Shown here: in pieces, positions 47,329 to 59,488 of the stretch | Layout of the letters: each line of letters begins with the position of its first letter | Numbering within the stretch: position 1 is the first letter of the stretch | Origin: Polysphondylium violaceum | Taxonomy: Eukaryota > Evosea > Eumycetozoa > Dictyosteliales > Dictyosteliaceae | Length of the DNA stretch: 64,000 nucleotides | Direction: 5' to 3' | NCBI GenBank assembly: GCA_000277445.1 | Contig: AJWJ01000010.1 | Coordinates: 44,590-108,589 of the forward strand | Notes under the pieces: model-generated | What the model was told of the DNA's origin: nothing | Seen by the model: only the letters and a program-made list of their open reading frames with translations | Database searches by the model: none | Program-made: the position numbers and the translations under genes

Positions 47329-50300
47329 TTATTTTTTGGATGCACTTGGAGAAGATGTTGAGAAAGTTAATTTTGGTTTCAAAAAAGCGGGCTGAGGGAT
47401 CAACGACAAGAATTGTGCATAGTTTATATGATTTGCGAGTTTCTTTTCACCACTACCACTACCAACTAAAACAAAATCTGCGCTTTTTTCATTATCAACT
47501 CTAATAGCACTACCAACCTAATATTTAGTTCAATGTTAAAAGAGAGTTAGTCATCATTCTATTACTATTACTTCACATGAGAAATACATACAGTTAAAAC
47601 TAAATTAATGGTTTCCTCTTTTACAGAAGCATTCTTTTTAAACGAGTCTGCTATAAAAAACTTTTTGCCTTGGAATGGTTTGCCTAAAAATCTTTCGCCG
47701 TATCTATAATTAATGTAATGTATTATGTTAGTGTTTGTGTGTGGGATACCCCAAACAGACTTAATTATGTTTACACCTACTTTTGTTCAGAAACAAAATG
47801 ACCATGCTTTTTACTATCAATGAGCCATTGAGTCGAAACAACCCATTTCTCACGAAGGGCACCAGACAACGTTCTCATTGTAGGGGCGGTTGTTTCTGAT
47901 ACAATATGAGTTATACTATCATCAAAGTTTTCATGTTTAACACTGCCGCCCAATGATTCTATAAGTGCCATCATTTTCTCTTTATCTTGCGGTAAAAATC
48001 CTGTCAATGCAATAATAGGAGATGTAGGTGGTTCCTGTTGTTGTTGTTTCTTTGGTGATGAAGAAATTCTAGACGATTTAGTAAGTTTTTGTTCAGGAGG
48101 AGTACTTGAAATGGTATCAGTTTTTAATTTCTTTTCCAAATGACTTTCTTTGGCTGCTTGACTCTCTTGACTTGATCTTTTTCTGGTTGTGACAGGTGTT
48201 TCTCTTTCTGGGTGAGTGGTTGAGGTTGTTGTTTTAGATGTTGTTTTTGTTGATGGTTTTAACAGTTTTACTTCAGCACTATCATTGTTATTATTATGAT
48301 TATTCAACTTTGATTCCAATTCAGAAATCTTTTTTAAATGATTTTCAATCTCTGATAAATAATAATCATTTTCCTTTTTGACTTTTCTTAATTCGGCATC
48401 TTTGGTAGAGGAACCATCATTGTAATTTTTTAATATTTCATTGGCTCTACGCATTTTATCAGAATCTTTAACCAATTCATCATATTTTTTCAAGAGGATA
48501 TCATACTTGTCAGTGACTTCAACTCTTTTGGCCTTTTCTTCGCCAATTTCTTTGAGTTGAATTAAAATTTGATTCTTGGCCTCAATGACACTCTTGTTCA
48601 AGTCATTTTCACGATCACGATGTTGAGCAGATGTTTGAGATTGTTCGGATTGAAGCAAGTCTAATGAACCTTTCAAGTCGGTATTCTCTTTTTGTAACTG
48701 TAAGCTTTCCAATTTGTTTTGCTCAAATGATTTGTCTTTTTTCTTGAGACTGTCTTCCAATTGTTGACAAGTAAACTCTAATGATTTGAGTTTGGATTCT
48801 TGTTTTTCCAAGTGTTGTTCCAACAATTTACACTTGGCTACTACAGATTCATAGAGTTGTTTAACGTTAGACAACTCTCCTTTCTTGTCACTATACTTTG
48901 AGTTTAATTCCTCATAAGAGTTGGCCTTGTCATCGTAGAGACACTTGAGTTTGGCATAGTCGTCTGACAACGAGTCCAAGAGTACTTTTGATCCTTTGGC
49001 CTTTTCAATCTCTTCCTTTAGTGGTACCAATTGAATTTGGGCCTCATGCTTTTCTTTAAACAACAAAGAGATCTCTTCGTTTTGTTCATTGACTCTTTCC
49101 TCCAGTTCTGTGCATTTGTCGACCATGGCTTCCTTTTCCAAGAGATATTGTTTGGCCGAGTCTCTTTCTTGCTTGATTGTCTTTCTTTGGTCTTGCAATA
49201 GCTCCTCTTGTGATTGGAATTGACTAATCAACTCTTTTTGAATAGAGATCTCGCTGTGGAGCTGAGCGATTTGGTTTTTAGCATTTTGCAAGTCTTCTTG
49301 AAGTCTTAGACAAGTAGCATTATTACGAAACTGTTGTTCGAGAAACTCTTTTCCTTTGGATTCAAATTGTGTCTTTTGAGAGTTGAGTGTATCGAGTTGA
49401 TTTTTAGTTTCAGTAAGTTCCTCTTGTAAGAGTTTGACTTGCAATTGAACCTGTTTCTCTTGATCAACGAGTTTATCAATCTCTATGTCTTTAAGATGGC
49501 ATTCGCTTTCTAATTGTTTGATTTGGTTGCCAAGATCTATGACATCTTTTTTGAGTGTGTTGTTGTTTTCTTTTTGAGAATTTGCTAATACAGCGTATTC
49601 ATTCAATTCGTTTTGAAGATTTCTAATGTTTTGAAAGAGTTTGGTGTTTTCTTCCTTAAGAACCATGTACTCGCCGTATGATTTCTTTTGAAACTCTGTT
49701 TTAATTGATTCCAATTGATTGTATTGCTTTACCAAACTATCATTTTCATTGTTTAAGTTTTCTATATGATTCTTTTGTTCAACAATTTGTCTTTTGTCAT
49801 CATTGAATTGAGTATGAATAAATTCTAAAATACTTTTGATTTTAGTTTCCAGTGTAGGTTGAGTGTTATTTGTCAATAAAGAAGAATCATAACTAGAGTG
49901 TTCATTATTTTGTTGTTTACTACTATTATCATCTTGAGTAGTATTATTATTATTATGATTCTCTTCAAATTTGAAACCATACAACATTTGAATATTTGAT
50001 AAAAAAGAATGATACTTTTCAATTTGATCTTTGTACTCTTCCTCTTTACTAACCTTTTCAAATTGACTATTCTTTTCTACATTTTTTAATCTATTCTCTA
50101 ATTGGATATTTAGATTATTTGCAAAAACTAAATCTTGCTCTTTGGTACTCAACAATGAATTCAATGTGACAAGAGTTTCTTTTAATTGACCATTCTCTTC
50201 AATAATCAAGTCTTTGTGATTCTCTGACAATAGATTGGCATTCTCTAACTCTAGCTCTTTGATTTTATCTAATAAATTTTGTCTTTCATTCTCAATTGCT

Positions 50301-52250
50301 TTACTGTATGATGATTGAGACAAACTTGATTGTTTGATTTGTTGTAAGAGTAGTTGTTGTTTAGTGACAGTAGTAGTAGTAGTGGATTGAGATAAAACAT
50401 TGTCATCCAAAGCCATATTATCACCACCATTGTCCTCATCCAGTTCTAATTCTAATGAATCTGTTTTTTGCTGTACATTTTCCTTGTTAAAATAACTTAG
50501 ATGATTGGTGAGAGTTTCAATCATTTCCAAATTTGTTTTGTGTTGATCATTTAAATCTAAAATCTGTTTTTTTAAACTATCAATCTCTTCTTTTTCATTT
50601 TCTTTATCTGCTGTACTACTTTCTTTGTTATTATTGTTATTATCTTTTTGATTATAAAATTCAACAAATTGTTGTAGTTTTACTTCTAATGGATTTTCAT
50701 TTGATATGAATGGTGTATCTTCATCATTTTGTAATGACAATTGATCCAATATTTGCATGTATTTAAAATAGGTTTCATATTTTGAGTTTGATTTTACAAT
50801 GGTTTCTTTCATATTGGAGTACTGAGCAACAAACTCATGTAAACTATGATCAATTTCTTTTCTAGTATTATTAATATTATACATCTTTTCTGTTATAAAT
50901 TGTTTCATTTCTTTAACGTAACTATTATTATTATTGTTGTTATTATTATTATTATTATTTACTATTGGACTAAAATCTTGTAAAAACTGTTCAACATAAC
51001 TACCATTGTTATTATTATTTGATTTTTGATTATTCGGATTTAATGATAATATATCACTCATTTCAATGATGGTCTCTTGGTTTCTTTTTTCATTTTGATA
51101 ATAAAGTATACATTGATCTATATTCTCCAACTTTTTATAAAATGATTGAAATTGTACCAACAACTTATCTTGTGTCTCTTGAAATGATTTCATATTACCA
51201 TCGAAGCCACATTTTAATTGATCAAATTGTTGTTGAATACTGTTTCTCATAAATTCAATACCACTACCACTGTCTTTTGTCAAATCAGAGATCAAGTCTT
51301 CGAGTTTACTATAATATTTACATTGATTGTCGCATATATCATTGCTATGACTACCTTCACTACTAGATGGTGAATCTAATAAACTCAATTTAACTGATCT
51401 CTCTAATAATTGTATTCTTTTTCCATAAAACTTGATTAAATATTGTATAATGGATGGTTGTTTTGATAAGAATTCTAATAATAATACTATTGTAAAGTGT
51501 AATAATCATTAATTTATATTTTTATTTTGACAACTACAACAAGTACTTACAATTTGATAACTTTAGCTTTTCATGTTGACTTGTAATATCTGATATAAGA
51601 TCCAAAGATAATTGAAATATATTTTGTTGGGGTTGTTGAAAGTGTTGTAGTTTTTTATTGTTGTTGTTTATAGTAACAAGTTGATTATTTTTATTACCAT
51701 TACTATCATTATCGTTGTTGTTATTGTTATTTGTAGGTTTAGTTGTTGTTGTCATAGTCTCGTTATTATCGTTGTTATTGTTATTGTTATTATTATTATT
51801 ATTATTATTTGTAGATGAAGGTAAAGGTTCATTACTATCTAAACAAACTCTAAAGCTATCTTTTCCATTTTCTTGACTATTACAAAGAGATGATTCCTCT
51901 ACCGATGTGTTGTTTATAGAATTATCTGTTGTTGCTATAGGTGCTGATTTACCATTGGATGCTATGATTGCATTCATATCACAATTACTGTTTATCGTTA
52001 TATTCAAGTGATCCATACTCTTATTCTTTTCATCATCTTCATCATCACTGATAGGGTGACTGCTCTTTATGTTATTGTTGTTGTTATTACCAATACTTTG
52101 ATTAAAGTGTGTATCATTATTCCCCTCACTTTGATGAATCGCACTATCCAGACGAAGATCTTGACTACTGGAAGGGGTGGTCTGAATAGTGTTTGTAAGA
52201 ATATTGGTGTTGTTATTTGTAGTAAAAGTACTGTGTTCCTCACTCGCCAT
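47329..52250 (-). CDS. long coiled-coil protein with C-terminal tandem BRCT domains
   Basis: Four exons: 51551-52250, 47781-51486, 47592-47703 and 47329-47517; 1568 residues. The start is the ATG of MASEEHSTF. Residues 1-230 are Asn/Ser/Thr-rich. About 430-1270 form a long coiled coil with heptad Leu and high Glu/Lys/Gln (for example LKEEIEKAKGSKVLLDSL). A Ser/Thr/Lys linker follows. The first BRCT (about 1380-1465) reads ALTGFLPQDKEKM, LIESLGGSVK, THIVS and EKWVVSTQWLIDS, with the conserved Trp. The second (about 1470-1550) begins RFLGKPFQGKKFFIAD. Tandem BRCTs usually bind phosphoserine peptides in DNA-damage or chromosome complexes; the coiled coil suggests an oligomeric scaffold. I cannot tie it to a named orthologue. 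Confidence 0.82.
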
Positions 52251-52447
52251 TCTACTCTCTGCTCTATCTACGTGATGTCCGAGGTATGAGAAATATGAGG
52301 AAGAAAAAAGTTTAAAAAAAAAAATGCCAAAAATCAAAAAATTTAATTTTTAAATCACATATTTTAATCGTGTGTTTTTTTCGAAGAAATATTTTAACAC
52401 TGTGGGATATAAATAGATAGAGATAGAGATAGAGATAGAATATACAT

Positions 52448-53464
52448 TTATTTGATAATCTTCTTTTTACATAAAATCACTTGGATAGGTCTGCCATCCT
52501 CGAGATGAGTCTCTTGGTAATTCAAGACATCAAACTCTTTTTCAAAGATATCTTTTAATTCGTTTTGTTTTAATAAAAATCGAGGTCTTCGAGGCTTGCC
52601 CAGCGAGGGGACCATAAATGTGTGGTAGAGAATGAATCCACCGGGCTTGACAAGATTTCTGAGAGCGGGAAACAAGGGTCGGTATAGATAGCGTGCAACA
52701 TGGACGAGATCGTATTGTTGAGGTTGCTTTTCAAGCAGGTCTTTTTCAATCTTTTCAATGTACTGAATCACTTGATCATGCTGGATTTCAGAGTCTTCCA
52801 ACGCAGATGGTGGTGTCGAGGTCTCGAGATCCATGACCACATCAACGATATCTTGACTGCATCCATAGGTATCGGCGCCCTCCTTCATCTTGTTCAACAG
52901 TATGGGATCATTGTCCACACCATACACTCGCCAGCACTCTCTCAGTGCCAAATACAAACAATCTCTACCCGATCCACAAGCAATATCAATTGCATTGAAT
53001 TTATCACCATCTCTATTACCACCAACACCACTACGACTATCTTGCTTTAAATGTGATTCTATCAACTCTATCGAATCTGATAAATAGGTACAAGGTTTCC
53101 AGAGCAACGTTGATTTACTGCCGCTTTCAGTCATATATTGTTGTTTAATGTCACTTGGTATTTGGGCTTCATTCAACATGAAGCCGATATTATAATTTTC
53201 GAGTATTGATCTAATTCTATTTTCTATGTGTTCACTATCACCGCCATCAGCGTTGCTGCTGCTGGTCCCATATAGTACACCCAATGTATACCCTTTTGGG
53301 GGCAGTTCAAATAATCTAACATCAAGTTTACCAAATGGTATATTTGTAGATCCAGGGAAATGTGATGCACTATAATCACTCTCTAATCTAAGATCCAACA
53401 TTCCATTTGGTGTTGTTGATATCAACCATTCTTTTAACAATAATACGTTTGTTTCGTTGGCCAT
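52448..53464 (-). CDS. rhodanese-like plus SAM-dependent methyltransferase
   Basis: Single exon, 338 residues, ATG at 53464. Residues about 10-70 are rhodanese-like: MLDLRLESDYSASHFPGSTNIPFGKL, then LFELPPKGYTLGVLYGTSSS. The active-site Cys of rhodanese would sit at the VLYG position but is absent, so this half is probably structural or regulatory. Residues about 150-330 are a class I methyltransferase: AIDIACGSGRDCLYLA (SAM loop), WRVYGVDNDP, YDLVHVARYLYRPLFPAL and LVKPGGFILYHTF. This resembles TehB/tellurite-resistance-type methyltransferases, some of which also carry an N-terminal rhodanese domain. The substrate is unknown. GC content is high for this genome and no introns are present. Confidence 0.85.
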   Translation of the reverse strand: MANETNVLLLKEWLISTTPNGMLDLRLESDYSASHFPGSTNIPFGKLDVRLFELPPKGYTLGVLYGTSSSNADGGDSEHIENRIRSILENYNIGFMLNEAQIPSDIKQQYMTESGSKSTLLWKPCTYLSDSIELIESHLKQDSRSGVGGNRDGDKFNAIDIACGSGRDCLYLALRECWRVYGVDNDPILLNKMKEGADTYGCSQDIVDVVMDLETSTPPSALEDSEIQHDQVIQYIEKIEKDLLEKQPQQYDLVHVARYLYRPLFPALRNLVKPGGFILYHTFMVPSLGKPRRPRFLLKQNELKDIFEKEFDVLNYQETHLEDGRPIQVILCKKKIIK

Positions 53465-54183
53465 GTTGTGTGTAATAACCCTACATGATTGCGACCTTTA
53501 TTTTTTTTTGCATAAATTGAAAAAATGAAAAAAATGGAAAAAATTCATTCGTTTTTTATCTACTTGATTTCTTCTGACGAAAATATTGATATCCATTTAC
53601 ACATCAACTGATTACAATGGTAATCCACTAATGATGCGTCAGTCAAATCTATAGCCCCCAAGTACTTGGTCTGGCTATTGATTTAACTCTGTAATCTATC
53701 ATTATTAATCAGTTGATCTTCATGATTGGGCTTGCACAGTTCAAGTATGTCTACACGAAATTTATATATCTAATTTAGTAAGATGAGATTGGATGGGATT
53801 GCAATCTCCCCAAAGAACCTCTAAAATTGTAATAGCTTACCATATATCAAAACAAATTGCAAGTTAAATATATCAAAGGTCTTTGGTTTGAGGTTCTTTA
53901 TGGAGTTATAGACGGTGTAAATTTTTTCTCCACTCTGTTCAATAAATAAAATGAATACAGAAGTGCATGCATTATTTGTTTAAGTTTTATATTGGATCCA
54001 CTATTTTTTATTTTTATTTTCAGCATTGGTGACTATCAAACAATCCAACGTGTGTGGCTTGGGTATCACTAGGTTTCCACTGACATCTATATTTTGGTTA
54101 TGACTGTCCACTTAATAAACAACAAATTCTACATGGATGGATAAATATAGTTGGAATATATTTTTGGTGTGTAGACACTATGA
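53465..54183. other. intergenic with an inverted repeat
   Basis: About 720 nt, less AT-rich than most spacers. It contains a perfect 10-bp inverted repeat: AAAGAACCTC at 53812-53821 and GAGGTTCTTT at 53890-53899. No tRNA-like cloverleaf or coding frame was found. Confidence 0.5.
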
Positions 54184-56106
54184 CTATTTAAGAGATAACA
54201 AAAGTGCATATTGAGTAATTTGTTGAACTTCTGTTGTTAAGTTTACAGCTTGAGTATTTTTAGTTGTGAGGTAATATTGCTTGGTGAATATGGGGTAGAT
54301 ATCTTCTGGTACCACAAAATATAAATGGAACATTGGGTTTTGTTGATGTGATTTTTGTTTTTTCTTTTGTGGCTGCACTGAAACAGATAGTTGTTGGATA
54401 ATTTGAGTCAACTTTTCCATTAAAGGGGGGTGACTTTCAGAAACTGTTACTTGAAATAATGTGTTTGGTTTGATGATACTGTCAACGACTGGAAAATTTG
54501 AGAAAATTGGTAGTAAGTATGTTGAATCGTCGGATCCAGAAATGTCATCAATGGATTTTATCAAACATGTTGATAAAGATTTGGTAATTTTAACTTTATC
54601 TTCTATGTTTGAATCAAGATTTCTTCTATTAAAAACTCCACCTTCTTTGAGCGCTCTATGGCATATTGATTCAAAGAATGAACCTCCAAGTGGTGAGTGA
54701 AGAAATTGTGGAACCTTCAACTGAGCAATCATTTTGTCAATACCATCTTTTTCAACATTTGATGTAACCCTTTGTTGAACATATTTAGAAGAAAACTTTA
54801 ATACCATTCGAGAGTACTTTTCATGGGAACCTTCTATAGGAATGATCTGAATAACTTTGTCTATTCCTGGTGCTGTGGGATCTGCCATACCAACACTTTG
54901 AACACAATCTACTAATTTTACACCTGAAATTGAGTCTTCAATTTGTTGTTGAAATATTGGATCCAAGCCACTTTCTAAAACGAATCTAGGAATACCTCCC
55001 CATTTGTTCCAAAGGCCCTCAAGAACAGTCTAAAATTATACAAAATAACAATTAATTTATCCACTAAACAATATCTAATATGAAATATTTACATGTGATA
55101 TAGTTGGATATAGCAATGGTCTCACTACATCCAACTCGTCCTTGCTCCAGGGTGGAAGGTATCTTCTAGTGGCAATAGTACTCTTTAGGAACTCTTTATA
55201 TTTTGATGGATCAGGTGGGGACACAATAATTGTTTTTGCTGCTACATTTCCAATGAACTTGCTGTCAACCAAATAGTAGCATGTTTTGTCTACAAAGTGA
55301 TTGTCAAAGTCACCTTCTGTACCGACGAATACTATTGGAGCTCCAATAGAATCATAGGTGTACAAATAGAAACTATCTTGACAATTGCTATGGAAAGATC
55401 TGAGTAGAATCGTTCCTTTTGTTTGTGCAATCTCCCACATAATATAATAAATAAAACATGATTTTCCAATTCCAGGGGTACCAGTGATTGCAAATCCGGT
55501 CTTAATATATGTTGGATTGGACGCAGTGGAATTTGATTGTACTGTGGTGGATGGATCATAGATTTTAAAGTGTTGGAAGATAATATCCTTCAACTCTAGG
55601 TAACTCTCCCTGATATACAGCTGAGATCCATTTGCTCCATTCCCAAGAAAATGGACACCATTAGGAAGAGAGAGGATACCATTATCATCGACTCGAATAT
55701 TTTGAAGTTGTTGCCAAAATAATATTTCTGTTTGAAGCTTATCTAAATTATATGGATAAAGAATAAACCGTTAGTAAATGATAGATTGTGTGTATGATTA
55801 TGTGAGTGAATAATAAATGAATAAAAGAGGAGAACAAGAAAAATAAGAAATTGATTTTGTGTTATAATATGTAAGCGGAGATTGTTTGCGAGACTTACCA
55901 AGATTTGTTGTAGTTGTGGTAGGTAGTTGAGCTTCTTGGAACTGTCTCACTAGGTATTGGTTCACTTTATTGATATCTTTGGAGTCTCCATATTCATAAA
56001 CGATTCTACTGGCTTGCTTTTCATTTACCAGATCCTTGCACATTTCCTTGTTAGGATGACTAGAAACATCAATTATAGCGTAAGCAAGAGAGTATCTGTC
56101 AGCCAT
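54184..56106 (-). CDS. Crinkler/RHS-like protein with P-loop NTPase
   Basis: Three exons: 55899-56106, 55093-55742 and 54184-55029; 567 residues. After a header of about 70 residues, residues about 90-290 are a P-loop NTPase typical of Crinkler-RHS (CR) effectors. Landmarks are the Walker A GTPGIGKSCFIYYIMWEIA, an acidic YYLVDSKF strand, and the signature IIVSPPDPSKYKEFLKS followed by YLPPWSKDELDVVRPL. WNKWGGIPRFVLE begins exon 3, as in the family. The C-terminal 230 residues are a separate alpha/beta region ending in a helix (QQITQYALLLSLK). In related proteins this part can be a nuclease or kinase effector; I cannot assign it. In oomycetes and some protists relatives act in host nuclei or in genomic conflict. 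The role in an amoeba is unknown. Confidence 0.75.
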
Positions 56107-56630
56107 TGTCCTATCCCAACTTGATCAACCGAATAAAGAATTAATACAAAGTAGATAGAAAATAAACAGCAAAAAAAGAATGAAATGATCTATTGATTGG
56201 TAATTATTATAAACTGCTCTATAACTATGTTCAAAAAGAAATAATGAACACCAACTTTGTCCTTTTTTCTTCACCCTTTTAGTGCAAATCATGAATATAT
56301 ACACCCACTTGTGAGAATCAAGAAAAGCAAAAAAGTTAAAAAATTAATTAATTTAATAGATCAATCTAAAACCCAAAATCTAAAATCAATCCAAAACATT
56401 TTTGGAAAATTAGCCTAACTATTTTAACCTTATTAATTCTAACTAAAAATATTAAAATTAATATCCCAAAAATAGAATAAAAAACATATATTTCTAAATA
56501 ATTTAACTTTTTTTAAATCAATGATAAATATAATGAGCCCTGAAAGGGTGAATGGTCCTAAATATTTTTGGGCCAGCGATCCAAGCCATACACTAACTTT
56601 TAAATTAATTAATTTTATCAAAATTGAGGT
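56107..56630. other. intergenic, AT-rich
   Basis: About 520 nt between the Crinkler-like start and the TruB-like stop. A stretch around 56360-56480 repeats AATCTAAAA-type words. No gene was seen. Confidence 0.5.
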
Positions 56631-58010
56631 TTAGTCTAATATTACCTCATCATTAAATCTTTTATTGTTATCTCGGTTATTGGTATTATTGTTGTTACTA
56701 TTACTATTTCTATTATTATTATTATTACTATTTCGATTATTGATATTGTTGTTGTTATTATTTTGATAATTATTTCGGCTATTCATTGGTGGTCTTTGTT
56801 GTTGTTGCTGATGATATTGTCTATAGCTATTGAGAGTACCATTGTCTTGTTTATTTACATTGGGTTTGGGTTTAGGATAATCATTGAATACATCTGGATT
56901 ATTATTGTTATTGTTATTATTACTATATCCATATCCGTTATTATTATTATATCCATATCCATTGCTGTAATTATTATTATTATATCCATATCCATTATTA
57001 TTATTATTATTATTATTGTTATTATTATTATATTTAGTGTTATTTCTACCTTTATATTTTCCTCTATTATTATAACCACTATTATTGTTTCCACCATAAC
57101 TGTTATCTAAAATATTATATAATGATCTATTTTGTTCCTCAGCCACGATTTCTGGGAATGTTTTATACATAATATCAATTGCCTTTTCAGAGTATTTTAC
57201 TAGATTCTCTGAATTTACATCTTCAAGATTAAGTGAATCTTCAATCTTGAATGGACCAACCTTGGTTCTAATAATCTCGACACTATAAGCCTCTGTTCCC
57301 AACTCTTTTGCCAAATCACTAGCAAACGATCTAACATAAAATCCTGATGAAACACTTGCCTCTGTAATAATAGTAACAGTGTTAGAGAGAGAGGGAGATA
57401 GTAATAATGATGATCATAAATACATACCAATTTCAAGTAAAGGACCTTTAAAAAATAATACATTTGAACTATATACATTTACTTTACGACTCTCTGGTGT
57501 GATAAATGTACCCCTTTGGGCCCATGATGAGAGGGATCTACCCTTATGTTTTAGAGCAGAGTAGATGGGAGGAGTTTGATCAATCTCGCCTAAAAACTTT
57601 GGTGTGTTCAACACCTTTTTAATCTTGTCCAATGTGATGTGATCAAATGGTTTTAATTCCGAAATGAGCTCACCTGAACTGTCGCCAGTGGAGGATTCGT
57701 ACCCAAACACCAATGTGAATTTATAACTCTTGGATGCCTTTAAAAAGTGAGACAAATTCTTGCAATCGTCATTGACTGCAACAATGAGCACACCCGATGC
57801 ATCCATATCCAATGTACCGCCATGTCCGAGTTTAATGTATTTGTCATTTGACACCTTTTTCAGTATCTCCAATTGTTTAGCAGATGTAACTCCCTTTTCT
57901 TTGACAAATGGTATGATACCTCTTGCTGGGAACTGTATTTGTCTAGCTGCTACTGAATCGAGTAATCTATGAAAATTACTACGATACATTATTGATGGTG
58001 GTGCTGCCAT
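56631..58010 (-). CDS. TruB-family tRNA pseudouridine synthase with Asn-rich tail
   Basis: Two exons, 57428-58010 and 56631-57361; 437 residues. The TruB/PUS4 core spans residues 1-235. Landmarks are GIIPFVKEKGVTSAKQL (the KPxGxTS-type motif), GHGGTLDMDASGVLIV with catalytic Asp68, YKFTLVFGYESSTGDSSGE, QTPPIYSALKHKGR and VSSGFYVRSFASDLAKELG. It converts uridine 55 in the T loop of tRNAs to pseudouridine. The last 150 residues are mostly Asn with Gly/Tyr/Arg (NNNNGYGYNN), a low-complexity tail common in this genome, with no PUA domain visible. It is followed downstream in gene order by other RNA-modifying genes on the same strand, though not as an operon. Confidence 0.9.
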
Positions 58011-58263
58011 TGTATTGTAGTTCTATATATCTATATCTATCTAATCTGTAATCCTAGACGACAATAATATGAGCATTCTCGTAAAAAATCTTAAAAGTTT
58101 TGCAAAAAAAAAAAACAGCGAATTCGACAAAAAAAAAGAAAAAACAAAAAAAAAAACCAACAAAGTAGCAATTTTGTAAGATGGAATGACCATGGTGTAA
58201 TACGCAGTATACAGTCATATGATCTATATGCCTTATATTTATATTTATATTTATTTACAATTT

Positions 58264-59264
58264 TTAAATTCTTTCAAAAATAGAATAATTCACAGTTTGA
58301 AAGTAATTTTGAGCCCTAGTTGATGGTAATGGCCATTTTATATCTTTATCCAACTTTTTAAATTTATTTGGAAATGATTCAAATAATGCGTCCATGTCAA
58401 CCAATAGACTTGCTACATCGGTCATTAAATATATCTAATTTTGTTATTATTATTATTAGTGACGTGATATTAACATATAGATAATCTTCACAAACACAAA
58501 CTACTTACTTTACATCCAATTGGAGTAGAGTTTATAATATCTTGAATCAATTGTGAATTCAACATTCTTCTTTTTACATGTCTTTTTTTCCACCAAGGAT
58601 CAGGGAAAAGAATGGAAATCTCTTTGATAGAGTTGGGTGGTAGAGATTGAGCCAAATGAGAGAAATTTACATTGACATGAGATGTGAGAAAATCGATATT
58701 CTTTTTAATCTTTTCGCTATCAAATGTCTTTTCACGACGTTGATCTAAATCTGCTTGAGCAACTTCAACAAATGCAGCACGTATATCTACACCTAAATAA
58801 TTTCGATCCTGGAGGGAAAATGATCTATCTATCAACATCTCTCCTCTACCACAACCCAAGTCAATGTGAAATGGTAACGATAGATCCTGGTATTTGTATT
58901 TCCAATCGGGTATATGTACTTTCATTTGCAAAACTGGTGAAAAAGGATTTACATGAGGTCTAATTTTACTCGATTTCTTTGTAATACCAACATTACCAAT
59001 ACTCTGTATAGTTTTATTTAATCCACTATTATTTATATCGTTGCCTTTCGTGTCTTTTAGTGTATTGTCATCACTATTATAATCTATATCGTGTTCATTT
59101 TGAGTTGATACTGTTGTTGTTGTCGATGTTTTTATTGTTTTTGTTGTATAATAATAATTGAATGGTTGAGTCCGACTATTACTACTACTACTATTTAATT
59201 TATATATATTGTTTAAACAAGATATATTCTTATATCTTGATAATTGAGTGATCTGTTTAAACAT
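58264..59264 (-). CDS. TrmB-family tRNA (guanine-N7-)-methyltransferase
   Basis: Two exons, 58509-59264 and 58264-58434; 308 residues. After a basic, Ser/Thr/Asn-rich leader of about 90 residues come the SAM-binding FHIDLGCGRGEMLID, YLGVDIR and the family signature ILFPDPWWKKRHVKRR. The last exon carries IYLMTDVASLL and ends TRAQNYFQTVNYSIFERI. TrmB/Trm8 enzymes methylate G46 in the tRNA variable loop. The leader (MFKQITQLSRYKNISCLNNI) could target mitochondria, which with the bacterial-type single-subunit sequence would fit an organelle enzyme. That location is inference. The intron is 74 nt, phase 0. Confidence 0.9.
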
Positions 59265-59488
59265 TTTAAATCTATAAGATTTGAGGAAAACGAGTAATTT
59301 ATTAATCTCGTTTCGGTCTAAAATTGAAAAAAAAAATGAAAAAAAATGAAAAAAAAATGAAAAAAATAAAATAAAAAGCGACAGACGTCATTTCATATGA
59401 TATGTTATGTTAAGCTATCAAACTAACAAACTAAAACTACAATTATTATGTTATATAATTATGATGAAATTAAACTTTACTATTATTA

